This document shows, one piece after another, positions 9,116 to 17,479 of a DNA stretch of 64,000 nucleotides. The stretch covers positions 186,001-250,000 of the forward strand of contig NZ_PYPS01000003.1 of NCBI RefSeq assembly GCF_003027925.1. The letters run 5' to 3'. Under the pieces are notes generated by a model, which saw only the letters and a program-made list of their open reading frames with translations, searched no databases and was not told the DNA's origin. The first letter of the stretch is position 1, and the number at the start of each line of letters is the position of its first letter. Source of the stretch: Micromonospora sp. RP3T. GTDB taxonomy: Bacteria; Actinomycetota; Actinomycetes; Mycobacteriales; Micromonosporaceae. Made by a program: the position numbers and the translations under genes.

Positions 9116-10321
9116 GTGTCCGAGCCGAGAGCTTTCCCGGGGGCGGCGTGGGCGCGGTGGACACGGACCGGCCGCGCCGGCGGCTACCTGCTGGGCTCGC
9201 TGCTCTCCGGCGTCGCCACCCTGGTCGCCCTCCCGCTGCTGTGCGTGCCGCGGCTGGCGCGGCTCTGGGCCGGCTGGCACCGGGACCGCGCGCGCCGGCT
9301 GCTCGCGACGACGCCGGCGCCGCCCCCGGCCGGGCCGGCGACCGGCCACCCGACCGGCCGCACCTCCCGCGCCCTGCTCTGGCTGCCGGTGAACGCCCTG
9401 ACCGGGGTCGCGTTCGGCCTGCCGGCGCTGCTGTGCGTGGGCAACGTGGTGGTCGCCGTGGTCGCGACCCCGCTCTGGTGGGCGTTCGACGCCCGGGACC
9501 GGCCACGGCTCTTCGTCGACGTCCCGGTGCCCGACTGGACGACCGCACTCACCCTCGGTCCTCTCCAGGTGCTCCTGCTCGCCGTCGCGGCGTACCTCGT
9601 CTTTCCGCCGGTCGCGCACGCGCACGCCCGGATCTGCCTCGCGGTGGTCTCGGCGCACCCGACCGACGAGCAACTCGCCGAACGGGTGGCGGTGCTGACC
9701 CGCACCCGCGCCGACGTGCTCGACGCCCACGGTGCGGAGCTGCGCCGCATCGAACGCGATCTGCACGACGGCACCCAGGCCCGCCTGGTGGCCATCGCGA
9801 TGCGGCTGGCCGTGGCGCGCCAGGCGTTCGCCGATCGGACGCGCGACGACCAGCTCGTGGCGGATCTGCTGCGGGAGGCGCACGAAGGAACCGAGGAGGC
9901 CATGACCGAGCTGCGCGAGGTGATTCGCACCGTCTACCCGCCGATCCTCGCCGACCGGGGCCTCGACGGCGCGTTGACGGCGGTGACCAGCCGCTGCGTC
10001 GTACCGACCCGGTTGGACCTCGGCAGTCTCGGGCTGGTCCCGGCGGCGGCCGAGGCCATCGTCTACTTCGCCGTCGCGGAGGCGCTCACCAACGTCGCCA
10101 GACACAGTCGGGCGACAGCGGCCAGCGTACGGGTCCATCGGGTGGCCGACCGGTTGTCGACCGTGATCACCGACAACGGCGTCGGCGGCGCCGACGATCG
10201 ACGGGGCACCGGCATCGCCGGGATCCGCCGTCGGGTACTGGCCCTCGACGGCACCGTCGACCTCGACAGCCCGGTCGGCGGCCCGACCACCGTCACCGTG
10301 GAGCTGCCGTGCGGGTGGTGA
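9116..10321 (+). CDS. Sensor histidine kinase, NarL/DesK-type (HisKA_3)
   Basis: This 401-residue membrane kinase has hydrophobic segments near residues 25-48, 85-120 and 145-170. They are followed by the dimerisation and phosphoacceptor box ERDLHDGTQARLVAIAMRL, whose His is the expected phosphorylation site. The C-terminal HATPase region shows AEALTNVARHS (N box), DNGVGG and GTGIAGIRRRV (G boxes). The start is taken as GTG 9116 because of the CAGACT element before it; GTG 9080 would add 12 residues. The response regulator gene overlaps its 3' end by 13 nt. The divergent ABC transporter is a plausible target, as is common for such pairs, but that is inference. Confidence 0.88.
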   Translation: MSEPRAFPGAAWARWTRTGRAGGYLLGSLLSGVATLVALPLLCVPRLARLWAGWHRDRARRLLATTPAPPPAGPATGHPTGRTSRALLWLPVNALTGVAFGLPALLCVGNVVVAVVATPLWWAFDARDRPRLFVDVPVPDWTTALTLGPLQVLLLAVAAYLVFPPVAHAHARICLAVVSAHPTDEQLAERVAVLTRTRADVLDAHGAELRRIERDLHDGTQARLVAIAMRLAVARQAFADRTRDDQLVADLLREAHEGTEEAMTELREVIRTVYPPILADRGLDGALTAVTSRCVVPTRLDLGSLGLVPAAAEAIVYFAVAEALTNVARHSRATAASVRVHRVADRLSTVITDNGVGGADDRRGTGIAGIRRRVLALDGTVDLDSPVGGPTTVTVELPCGW

Positions 10322-10974
10322 TCGCCGAGGACAACGTCCTGCTCTCCAGCGGGCTGGAACTGCTGCTGGGGCGGGCGGGTTTCCGGACCGTCGCCGTCGC
10401 CGTCGACGCGCCCGGGTTCCTCGCCGCCGTACGGGAGCACCGGCCCGATGTCACGATCGTCGACGTCCGCCTGCCGCCGTCCTTCCGTGACGAGGGGATC
10501 CACGCCGCGTTGCGGGCCCGCCGTGAGCATCCCGGCCTGCCGGTCCTGGTGCTGTCGCAGTACGTCGAGCAGCAGTACGCCGCCGAGCTGCTGTCCACCT
10601 CCGGGGGCGGGGTCGGTTACCTGCTCAAGGACCGCGTCAGCCGGGTGGACGAGTTCGTCGACGCGCTGCGTCGGGTCGCCGACGGCGGCACCGCGATGGA
10701 CCCGGAGGTCATCGCGCAGCTCGTGCGACGCGCCGGCGACCCGATCGCCGCGCTCACGCCCCGGGAACGCGAGGTGCTCGCGCTGATGGCCCAGGGCAGG
10801 GACAACACCGCCATCGCGGGGCAGCTCGTCGTCACCGACAACGCGGTGCACAAGCACATCGGCAACATCTTCGCCAAGCTCGGGCTGGCCGTGACCGACA
10901 GCGGCCACCGGCGTGTCCTCGCGGTCCTGGCCTACCTCAACGCGGCCGGCGGCACGGGCGGCGGAACCCGATGA
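10309..10974 (+). CDS. Response regulator, NarL/LuxR family
   Basis: This 221-residue regulator has a receiver domain (residues 1-120) with acidic pocket AEDN, the phosphoacceptor Asp in TIVDVRLP and Lys in LLKDRV. A LuxR-type helix-turn-helix lies near 150-210 (LTPREREVLALMAQGRDNTAI). The GTG at 10309 overlaps the kinase stop, so the two are translationally coupled. It should act as the DNA-binding partner of the upstream kinase. The insert around LPPSFRDEGI is usual in the subgroup partnered with kinases of this type. Confidence 0.92.
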   Translation: MRVVIAEDNVLLSSGLELLLGRAGFRTVAVAVDAPGFLAAVREHRPDVTIVDVRLPPSFRDEGIHAALRARREHPGLPVLVLSQYVEQQYAAELLSTSGGGVGYLLKDRVSRVDEFVDALRRVADGGTAMDPEVIAQLVRRAGDPIAALTPREREVLALMAQGRDNTAIAGQLVVTDNAVHKHIGNIFAKLGLAVTDSGHRRVLAVLAYLNAAGGTGGGTR

Positions 10975-10980
10975 CGGCCG

Positions 10981-11430
10981 TCACTCGTCGTCAGCGCCCG
11001 CCCCGGCGACGTCGACGATCGTGACGGGCGTGCCGAGCTGGACGGTGCGGGAGACGGTGCAGAGCCGGTCGTGCGACTGACGCAGTGAGCGGGGGAGCGC
11101 CTCGCGCGCCCGGTCGCCGTCCGGTCCCTCCGGGAAGGTCACGGTGAACGCCACCCGGAGGTCGCGCATCCGGTTGCCGCCGGCCTCGTCGCGGATCTTC
11201 TCGCCGGTGACCTCGACGGTGAAGCGGTCCGGCTCGGCGCGGCGGCTGGTGATGTGGTCGACGTCGACGGCGGTGCACCCGCCGATGGCGGCCAGCAGCA
11301 GTTCCACCGGCGTGAACGTGTCGTTCTGGCCGGAGCCGATGGAGATCGACCCACCACGGGGATTCCGCACGGTGTAGGTGCCCAGGCCGGTGCGCTCGAT
11401 CTCCACCGAGCGGAAGGTGTCGTCACTCAT
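10981..11430 (-). CDS. OsmC family protein
   Basis: This 149-residue protein of the OsmC/Ohr fold is commonly a thiol peroxidase that reduces organic hydroperoxides. The two redox cysteines fit the family pattern: one in AIGGCTAVD near residue 53 and one in RLCTVSRT near residue 124. The basic and acidic strand order (FTVEVTGEK, MRDLRVAFTVTFP) also fits. It is convergent with the response regulator, separated by 6 bp. Within the family it looks closer to general OsmC-like proteins than to Ohr, so its substrate is uncertain. Confidence 0.85.
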   Translation of the reverse strand: MSDDTFRSVEIERTGLGTYTVRNPRGGSISIGSGQNDTFTPVELLLAAIGGCTAVDVDHITSRRAEPDRFTVEVTGEKIRDEAGGNRMRDLRVAFTVTFPEGPDGDRAREALPRSLRQSHDRLCTVSRTVQLGTPVTIVDVAGAGADDE

Positions 11431-11582
11431 GCCCGCGAACCTACCCGGCGGCCGGCGCCGTCAGCGGATCAACGTGACGTCCGGCAAGCCGGCGGAGGGC
11501 CCGGACAGGGAGGTCGGCACCCGTTGTCGTACCGGCTGTTGGCCCCCACCCCCGGTGCGACACGGCGGTGGCGGTCGATGTC

Positions 11583-11588
11583 TACCCT
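11583..11588 (+). promoter_or_regulatory. -10 element TACCCT for a leaderless transcript
   Basis: TACCCT ends 6 nt before GTG 11595 and no ribosome binding site is visible. This decides the start of the following gene. Confidence 0.4.
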
Positions 11589-11594
11589 GGCCGC

Positions 11595-12443
11595 GTGACG
11601 TTCCTGACGGTCGTCGTCGCCATCCTGGGAATCGCCGGATACGCCATGTTGGTGCTGGCGCCGGTGCTGCTGGCCCTGGCCGTGTCGGAGGGCCGCCAGC
11701 ACCGGTGGATCCGCCGACACCCGGTGTCCCCGTGTGCCGCGCTGCGCCCGGGGACCCCGCTGCCCCGGCGGATGGCCCTGTACGGCGAAACCGCGCCGGG
11801 GCCCGCCGGGCTGGTGGTCGCGCCGCTGTCCGGCGTCGAGGCGGTGTGGTTCCACACCATGGTGTACACGGTCGACAGTTCCGGTGACCCGCCGCTCACC
11901 AGCACGAATGTGCTGTGGGAGCAGTCCGCGGGGGACCCGTTCGGGGTGGCCGACGGCACCGGCACGGCCGCGGTGTCGGCGCGGCTCCTCCAGGCGGCCG
12001 TCAACGACCCACGGCTGTCCGCGTGGGCGCAGACGCGGCTGCCGGTGGCGCACGACGGTCCCACGCCGGTACGGACCGTCGTCGGTGAGGAGACCACCAG
12101 TCCTCGCCGCCACGGCCGGTGGCTCCAGGACTTCATCGATCGCGGGCTGGTCCCGGCGGACGCGGCGCGCCGCGTGGAACGGGTGTGGGTGGTCGAGCAG
12201 ATCGTGCCCCCGGGCCTCCCGCTGTACGTCATCGGCCGGCCGGCGATTCTCGACAGCGGCGTCGCCGCGCTCACGCTGCCGAGAACCGGTCGCTACCTCG
12301 CGGTGAGCCGGGAGCCGGCGGAGACCGAACGGAAACTCCTCAGCGACCGCAGGTACGGCATGGGGTGTGCGCTGTGGGCCGCGGTGGTCGGGGTGGCCTC
12401 CCTCGCCGTCGTCTGGGCCGTCAGCTACGCGGTGAGTCGGTAG
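11595..12443 (+). CDS. Membrane protein with a GIDE-like domain
   Basis: This 282-residue protein has one N-terminal helix (residues 2-28) and one C-terminal helix (residues 256-278). The soluble part between contains VVAPLSGVEAVWFHTMVY and a later VVEQIVPPGLPLYVIGRP. That layout resembles the bacterial version of the GIDE domain (named from the mitochondrial ubiquitin ligase MUL1), but there is no RING finger and no ligase activity should be assumed. A start at 11568 is possible but less likely given the -10 element at 11583. It is convergent with the acyl-CoA dehydrogenase gene. Confidence 0.55.
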   Translation: MTFLTVVVAILGIAGYAMLVLAPVLLALAVSEGRQHRWIRRHPVSPCAALRPGTPLPRRMALYGETAPGPAGLVVAPLSGVEAVWFHTMVYTVDSSGDPPLTSTNVLWEQSAGDPFGVADGTGTAAVSARLLQAAVNDPRLSAWAQTRLPVAHDGPTPVRTVVGEETTSPRRHGRWLQDFIDRGLVPADAARRVERVWVVEQIVPPGLPLYVIGRPAILDSGVAALTLPRTGRYLAVSREPAETERKLLSDRRYGMGCALWAAVVGVASLAVVWAVSYAVSR

Positions 12444-12457
12444 GCGGCGCGGGCGCG

Positions 12458-14455
12458 TCAGGTGGTGGCGGCGTCATGGACGGCCATGGTCTCCTGCCGG
12501 TCGGGTTCCTCGCGCAGGACGGCGCAGTGCAGCCAGGCGTCCGGGATGGCGAAGCCGTCCACGAGCGTCCGCAGGTGCGGGCGCAGCTCCTTCAGCAGAC
12601 CGTTCACCACCGCGGTGATCGCCTTGGCGCGGGCCGGGGTGAGCCGGCCGTGCTCCAGCAGCCAGCCCTTGTCGGCTTCGACGACGCTGAGCGCATAGAG
12701 GTCGCAGACCCGGGAGAGCAACGCCCGCACGGCCGGGTCCGTGGTGGCGTCGATGCCGGCGACGAACGCCTCGAGCGTCACCCGGTCGACGTGCGCGGCG
12801 GCCACGGCCAGGACGTGGTCCTGCACGTCGTTGAAGATGTCGAAGGGGTGGTCCTTCTTCGTGGCGGCGCCGTTGCGCAGCCGGCGGACCGCGCCGTCGA
12901 GGCGGTGCCGCTCGCGGTCCTCGAAGACCGTGAGCTGCCAGCCGCGGTCGGTGACGGCGACCTCGTCGTCGCGGCCGGGCACGGCACTGGTCAGCCGCTC
13001 GATGAGCGCCCGCGCGGCGGTGCGTTCGAGCACCATGTCGCGGATCTGGTCGGCGACGAAGGAGGCGCGTCCCCAGCCGTCCAACGAGCCGAACTCGTCG
13101 CGGTGGCCGGTGAGCAGCCCCTTGGCCACCAACTGCAGCAGCACCGTGTTGTCGCCCTCGAACGTGGTGAAGACGTCGGTGTCGGCCTTGAGGCCGGGCA
13201 GCCGGTTCTCGGCCAGGTAGCCGGCGCCGCCGCACGCCTCCCGGCACATCTGGATGGCGCGGGTCGCGTGCCAGGTCTGCGCGGCCTTGAGACCGGCGGC
13301 CCGGGACTCCAGCTCCCGTTGCCGGTGCTCGTCGACCGGTCCGTCGCCACCGCCCTGCACCTCGCTGAGCGCGGTCACCAGCTCGGTCTGGGCGAAGGTC
13401 AGCGCGTACGTGGTGGCCAGCGCGGGCAGCAGCTTGCGCTGGTGGGCCAGGTAGTCGTTGAGCAGCACCTCCCGGTCGGCGTCGGCGGTGCCGAACTGGC
13501 GGCGGATGTCGCCGTAGCGCACCGCGATGGTCAGCGCCGCCTTGGTGGCCGCCGAGGCGGCGCCGCCGACGCTCACCCGGCCGCGGACCAGGGTGCCGAG
13601 CATGGTGAAGAAGCGCCGGGAGTCGTTCTCGATCGGGCTGGCGTAGGTGCCGTCCGCCGCGACCTGGGCGTAGCGGTCCAGCAGCATGTCGCGCGGCACG
13701 CTGACGTGGTCGAAGCTGAGGCGTCCGTTGTCCACGCCGAGCAGGCCGGCCTTCGGCCCGGCGTCGCGGATGGTCACCCCGGGCAGCGGATTGCCGTGCG
13801 CGTCGCGGATCGGGACCAGCCAGGCGTGCACGCCGTGCCGCCGCCCCTCGATGATCAGCTGGGCGAAGACCACCGCCATCCGGCCGTCGCGGGCGGCGTT
13901 GCCGATGTAGTCCTTGCGCGCCGCCTCGTGCGGGGTGTGCAGGTCGAACGTCTGCGTCCGCGGGTCGTACACGCAGGTGGTGCGCAGGTGCTGGACGTCC
14001 GAGCCGTGGCCGGTCTCGGTCATCGCGAAACAGCCGAAGATCTCGCCGGCGATGATGTCGCGCAGGTAGGCGTCGTGGTGGCGCCGGGTGCCGAGGGCCG
14101 CGACCGCGCCGCCGAACAGGCCCCACTGCACGCCCGCCTTCACCATCAGCGACAGGTCGACCTGGGCCAGCATCTCGATGGCGACGATCGAGGCGCCGAC
14201 GTCGGAGTCGCCGCCGTACTCGGTGGGGAAGCCCCCGCCGATCCCCAGCTCGACCGGGAGTTCGCGGAGCAGCCGGCTGATCCGCTCGCGCGCCTGGTCG
14301 CCGGTCTCGCCGTACACCGGTAGGAAACGCCCGTCGAGGTGCTCGCGGTGCGCGTCGCGGACCCGGGCCCACGGTCCGTCGAGTACGGCCCGCAGCCGGG
14401 CCGGGTCGACCGGGCCGGTCTCGTTGCTCATGGCTACCTCGGATGCCGACGTCAT
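12458..14455 (-). CDS. Acyl-CoA dehydrogenase / acyl-CoA oxidase-type flavoenzyme
   Basis: This 665-residue FAD enzyme would oxidise acyl-CoA to the 2-enoyl-CoA. The long form, with a C-terminal extension after the dehydrogenase core, and the motif FTTFEGDNTVLLQLVAKGLL with its catalytic Glu are typical of the acyl-CoA oxidase branch. The flavin- and substrate-binding stretch FAMTETGHGSDVQHLRTTC and the segment CREACGGAGYLAENR are also present. The ATG at 14455 has GGAGAGG 5 nt before it; a second ATG at 14431 also has GAGG and is an alternative. It is monocistronic and divergent from the serine-hydrolase-like gene. The open frame continues antisense well beyond both ends, which is a high-GC artefact. 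Confidence 0.88.
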   Translation of the reverse strand: MTSASEVAMSNETGPVDPARLRAVLDGPWARVRDAHREHLDGRFLPVYGETGDQARERISRLLRELPVELGIGGGFPTEYGGDSDVGASIVAIEMLAQVDLSLMVKAGVQWGLFGGAVAALGTRRHHDAYLRDIIAGEIFGCFAMTETGHGSDVQHLRTTCVYDPRTQTFDLHTPHEAARKDYIGNAARDGRMAVVFAQLIIEGRRHGVHAWLVPIRDAHGNPLPGVTIRDAGPKAGLLGVDNGRLSFDHVSVPRDMLLDRYAQVAADGTYASPIENDSRRFFTMLGTLVRGRVSVGGAASAATKAALTIAVRYGDIRRQFGTADADREVLLNDYLAHQRKLLPALATTYALTFAQTELVTALSEVQGGGDGPVDEHRQRELESRAAGLKAAQTWHATRAIQMCREACGGAGYLAENRLPGLKADTDVFTTFEGDNTVLLQLVAKGLLTGHRDEFGSLDGWGRASFVADQIRDMVLERTAARALIERLTSAVPGRDDEVAVTDRGWQLTVFEDRERHRLDGAVRRLRNGAATKKDHPFDIFNDVQDHVLAVAAAHVDRVTLEAFVAGIDATTDPAVRALLSRVCDLYALSVVEADKGWLLEHGRLTPARAKAITAVVNGLLKELRPHLRTLVDGFAIPDAWLHCAVLREEPDRQETMAVHDAATT

Positions 14456-14629
14456 GCTCACCTCTCCTACCCGGTGAACGGCGCTGATCAGCCGCGGTGA
14501 CGTGGTGAGAGCCGTCACGGCGACCGGGTCGACCGGCATATCGAAAAAGGCATACGCCGGCGCAACAGCGCTCCCCCTTGGGTGGAGGCACGGAACCACA
14601 CGCCAGGACCAAGGAAACGGAGCGTGATC

Positions 14630-15910
14630 ATGGAATCGGATCCCGTACGCGGTGTCGACCGGAGGCGGCTGCTCGGGTGGGGCGGGCTGGCCGCGGCCGG
14701 TGTGGCGGCCGGTGCGCCGCTGCTGGGCGCCGGCCCCGCCCACGCCGCTCCGACCGTTCCCGCCTCCGGCTCGTCCCGCGCCACGTCGTCCGGGCAGGGA
14801 GGGATCCCGCCGGCCACCCGACCCGGCGGCGCGTACGACCGGTTCGTGGCGGAGCTGGCGGCGCAGGACAGGTTCTCCGGCGTGGTGCTGCTGTCGTACC
14901 GGGGCCGGACGGTGCTGTCCCGCAGCTACGGCATGGCCGACCGGGAGCGGGGGATCCGCAACCACCAGGGCGTGGCGTTCAACCTCGCCTCGGCGAGCCA
15001 ACCGTTCCTGACGGTGGCGATCCTGCAACTGGCCCAGCGGGGGCGGGTGTCGCTGTCGGATCCGCTGGGCGCCCACCTGACGGACCTGGCCCCGGGGATC
15101 GCCGAGCGGGTGACCATCCACCACCTGCTCACCGGCACCTCCGGGCTGGACGCGCCGATGCCCGACTGGACGCGCGTCTTCCACAGCCGGGCGGAGGTGC
15201 ACGAATACCAGCAGTGGTGGATCCGGCAGGCGACGCTGGCGGGGGTGCCCGGCTCCGGTTCCAACGGCCACCTCCCCGGAGCCGGCGTCGGCCTGGCGAT
15301 GGCGGCACGGATCGTGGAGGTGGTGTCCGGCCTGACGTTCTGGGACTACGTGCACCAGCACGTGTTCGCCCGCGCCGGCATGCGCGGCTCGGGGTTCTTC
15401 ACCAGGCCGCAGTGGCTCACCGACCGGCACATCGCGCACCCGTACATGCGCCAGGCCGACGGCGGCCGGGTGGACGCCGTGCGCCACCTCGACCGGGGCA
15501 GCGTGAGCCCGCCCATCGCGGGCCGGAACCCGGGCCGCGACTTCATCGGGCACGCCTCGGGCGACGGCTTCGCCACCGCGCCGGACCTGGTCCGGTTCGC
15601 GGCGGCGCTGCGCGACGGCACGCTGCTCGACCGGCCCTGGGCCGACCTGTTCGCCGGGGCCAGGCAGCCCGGTCCGGCGCCCACCTCGTTCGACGGGTAC
15701 ACGATGCCGGTCTCGATCATCGGTGGCCAGTGGGTGTTCGGGCGCGGCGGCGGGGCCGGCGGCGTCGCCGCGAACTGGACCGTCTACCCGGACACCGGGT
15801 GGGTCGGTGTGGTCCTCGGCAACTACGACGACGTGCCGCTGCTGGAGATCTGCCTGGCGGAGATCGAGGCGGTCACCGGCGAGCACGTCGAGTCGCCCGA
15901 GGGCGGCTGA
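14630..15910 (+). CDS. Secreted serine-hydrolase (class C beta-lactamase fold) protein with degenerate active site
   Basis: This 426-residue exported protein has a twin-arginine signal (RRRLLGWGGLAAAGVAAGAP to AHA near residue 39). Its fold follows the beta-lactamase / D,D-peptidase family: GVVLLSYRGRTVLSRSYGMAD, then FNLASASQPFLTVAILQLAQ, then TIHHLLTGTSGLD. The catalytic SxxK is SASQ (Ser121, Gln124), so the Lys is lost. The YxN site is replaced by GSN near residue 222. The HxG-like triad region reads GRGGGAGG. Catalysis by the usual mechanism is therefore unlikely, and it may be a binding or regulatory pseudoenzyme. The ATG at 14630 has GGAG at 7 nt. Confidence 0.82.
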   Translation: MESDPVRGVDRRRLLGWGGLAAAGVAAGAPLLGAGPAHAAPTVPASGSSRATSSGQGGIPPATRPGGAYDRFVAELAAQDRFSGVVLLSYRGRTVLSRSYGMADRERGIRNHQGVAFNLASASQPFLTVAILQLAQRGRVSLSDPLGAHLTDLAPGIAERVTIHHLLTGTSGLDAPMPDWTRVFHSRAEVHEYQQWWIRQATLAGVPGSGSNGHLPGAGVGLAMAARIVEVVSGLTFWDYVHQHVFARAGMRGSGFFTRPQWLTDRHIAHPYMRQADGGRVDAVRHLDRGSVSPPIAGRNPGRDFIGHASGDGFATAPDLVRFAAALRDGTLLDRPWADLFAGARQPGPAPTSFDGYTMPVSIIGGQWVFGRGGGAGGVAANWTVYPDTGWVGVVLGNYDDVPLLEICLAEIEAVTGEHVESPEGG

Positions 15911-15933
15911 CGCGCCCGCCGGCCGTCCCCGGT

Positions 15934-17340
15934 TCAGCCCGCCGGGCAGCGGGTACCGGGGGCGGGCACCGTCACGTCGACGAGATAGCGGTCCACCACG
16001 GCGGTGGTGCAGTCGGTGCGCAGGTACGTGCCGTGGCCCCAGCCCTCGTAGGTGACCAGCCGCCCGTGCCGGCCCAGTTGCCGGGCCACGTCGGTGGCCC
16101 AGGCGTAGCCGGTGCGCGGGTCGTGCCGGGCGTTGAGCAGCAGCAGCGGTGTGCGGGTGCGTACCCGGAGCTGGTGTGGCGGGTTCCGGACCGGGGACGG
16201 CCAGCCGAGGCAGGTCTGCACCGCGAGCAGCCCGGCGCCGTAGCGGACGTCCGGCGCGGCGGCCGCCGCCTCCCGGACCAGACCGGCGTACTCGGCGTAG
16301 TTCCGCACCGGGGCCGGCCAGTCCGCGCAGAAGGCCGCCACGGCGACCGGCAGCCTCACCTCGTCGGGCGGGGTGCCGGCGGCCATGCTCCGGATGGCCG
16401 TGGCCAGTTGCGGCCAGCGCGGGCCGGCCAGCTCGCGGAGGGTCACGGCCGTGACGTCGAAGGCGGTACGCGGGGCGTAGTCGCCACGGTCGGCGCGGGC
16501 CAGCACGTCGGCCCAGACCGCCCGCACGTCCCGCCCGTGCAGCACGCACTCGGTGGACCTGTCGCACCAGGCCACGAACTCGTCGAACGCGTCCTGCAGG
16601 GCGGCGGCCTGGGTCCGGACGAACGGTCGCACCCCCAGGCTGTGGTCGAACACGCCTTCGAGCACGACGGCCCGCACCCGGCCGGGGTACCGCTCGGCGT
16701 ACTGCTGACCCAGCAGCGTGCCGTACGAGCTGCCGTGGAACGTCAGTCGCCGTTCGCCCAGCGCGCGCCGCAGCGCCTCCAGGTCGTGGACGGTGCTGAG
16801 CGTGTCCGCGTGGTCGAAGACCGGGCTGGTCGGACGGCACCGCGCCCACCAGGCCCGGTTGTACGCGAGCAGGGCGTCGAAGTCGGCCGGGCCGGCCAGC
16901 GGGATCGGCGGTCGGCGCAGCGTCGGATCCGGCGCGCAGGCCGGGGCGGCGGTGCGGGCCACCGTACGCGGGTCGAAGCTGACCAGGTCGAACCGGTCGA
17001 GCAGCTCGTCGCTGAACCGGTCGCCCCGGCGGATGCGCTCCACCCCGGAGTCTCCGGGGCCGCCCGGCCCGAACACCAGCGTGCCCACCCGCCGCTCCGG
17101 CACCCGGGCGGCCCGGCGCGCCACGGCGAGCTCGAACGTCGGCCCGTGCGGCCGGGCCCAGTCCACCGGTAGTCGCAGCCGGGCGCACCGCACGTCCGGA
17201 TCGGGCGGGACGCCCGGCAGGTCGTCGGCACACTCACCCCAGGCGAGACGCGGTGGCGGCGGGTCGGCGTGAGCCGGAGCCGGCCATCCGGCGACGAGCG
17301 TGAGGACGGTGACGGCCAGGGCCAACGGACGACGGTGCAC
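15934..17340 (-). CDS. Secreted alpha/beta hydrolase with TAP-like C-terminal domain (tripeptidyl aminopeptidase type)
   Basis: This 468-residue exported peptidase of the Streptomyces tripeptidyl-aminopeptidase type would release short N-terminal peptides outside the cell. A Sec signal peptide runs from the GTG start to PAHA near residue 26. The oxyanion region LVFGPGGPGDSGV, the nucleophile elbow HGSSYGTLLGQQYA, the Asp in NARHDPRTGYA and the His in YEGWGHGTYL give a complete Ser-Asp-His triad. The start at 17340 is fixed by AGGAGG 5 nt upstream and by the signal peptide. Cysteines near DCTTAV and TRC may form a disulfide. It is convergent with the degenerate hydrolase gene. Confidence 0.88.
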   Translation of the reverse strand: MHRRPLALAVTVLTLVAGWPAPAHADPPPPRLAWGECADDLPGVPPDPDVRCARLRLPVDWARPHGPTFELAVARRAARVPERRVGTLVFGPGGPGDSGVERIRRGDRFSDELLDRFDLVSFDPRTVARTAAPACAPDPTLRRPPIPLAGPADFDALLAYNRAWWARCRPTSPVFDHADTLSTVHDLEALRRALGERRLTFHGSSYGTLLGQQYAERYPGRVRAVVLEGVFDHSLGVRPFVRTQAAALQDAFDEFVAWCDRSTECVLHGRDVRAVWADVLARADRGDYAPRTAFDVTAVTLRELAGPRWPQLATAIRSMAAGTPPDEVRLPVAVAAFCADWPAPVRNYAEYAGLVREAAAAAPDVRYGAGLLAVQTCLGWPSPVRNPPHQLRVRTRTPLLLLNARHDPRTGYAWATDVARQLGRHGRLVTYEGWGHGTYLRTDCTTAVVDRYLVDVTVPAPGTRCPAG

Positions 17341-17479
17341 GGTGCCTCCTGCGGTCGGGACGTCCGTCCATCGTCGACCGCCCCGAGCCCGAAACCCCAT
17401 CGGCGACCACCCGGAGACGCCCCCGAGGTTCCACCCGGAGCGGCCGTCGGGGGCCGTCGGCCGACCCCCCCGTGGCAGG

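Noticed and set aside
11595..12443. Ubiquitin ligase activity suggested by GIDE-domain similarity
   Set aside because: There is no RING finger or other ligase element; only the membrane-linked GIDE-like part is present.
12458..17233. A 1591-codon minus-strand open frame joining the acyl-CoA dehydrogenase to upstream sequence
   Set aside because: The acyl-CoA dehydrogenase has a clear start with a Shine-Dalgarno at 14455. Upstream codons are antisense or out-of-frame shadows of the hydrolase and peptidase genes.
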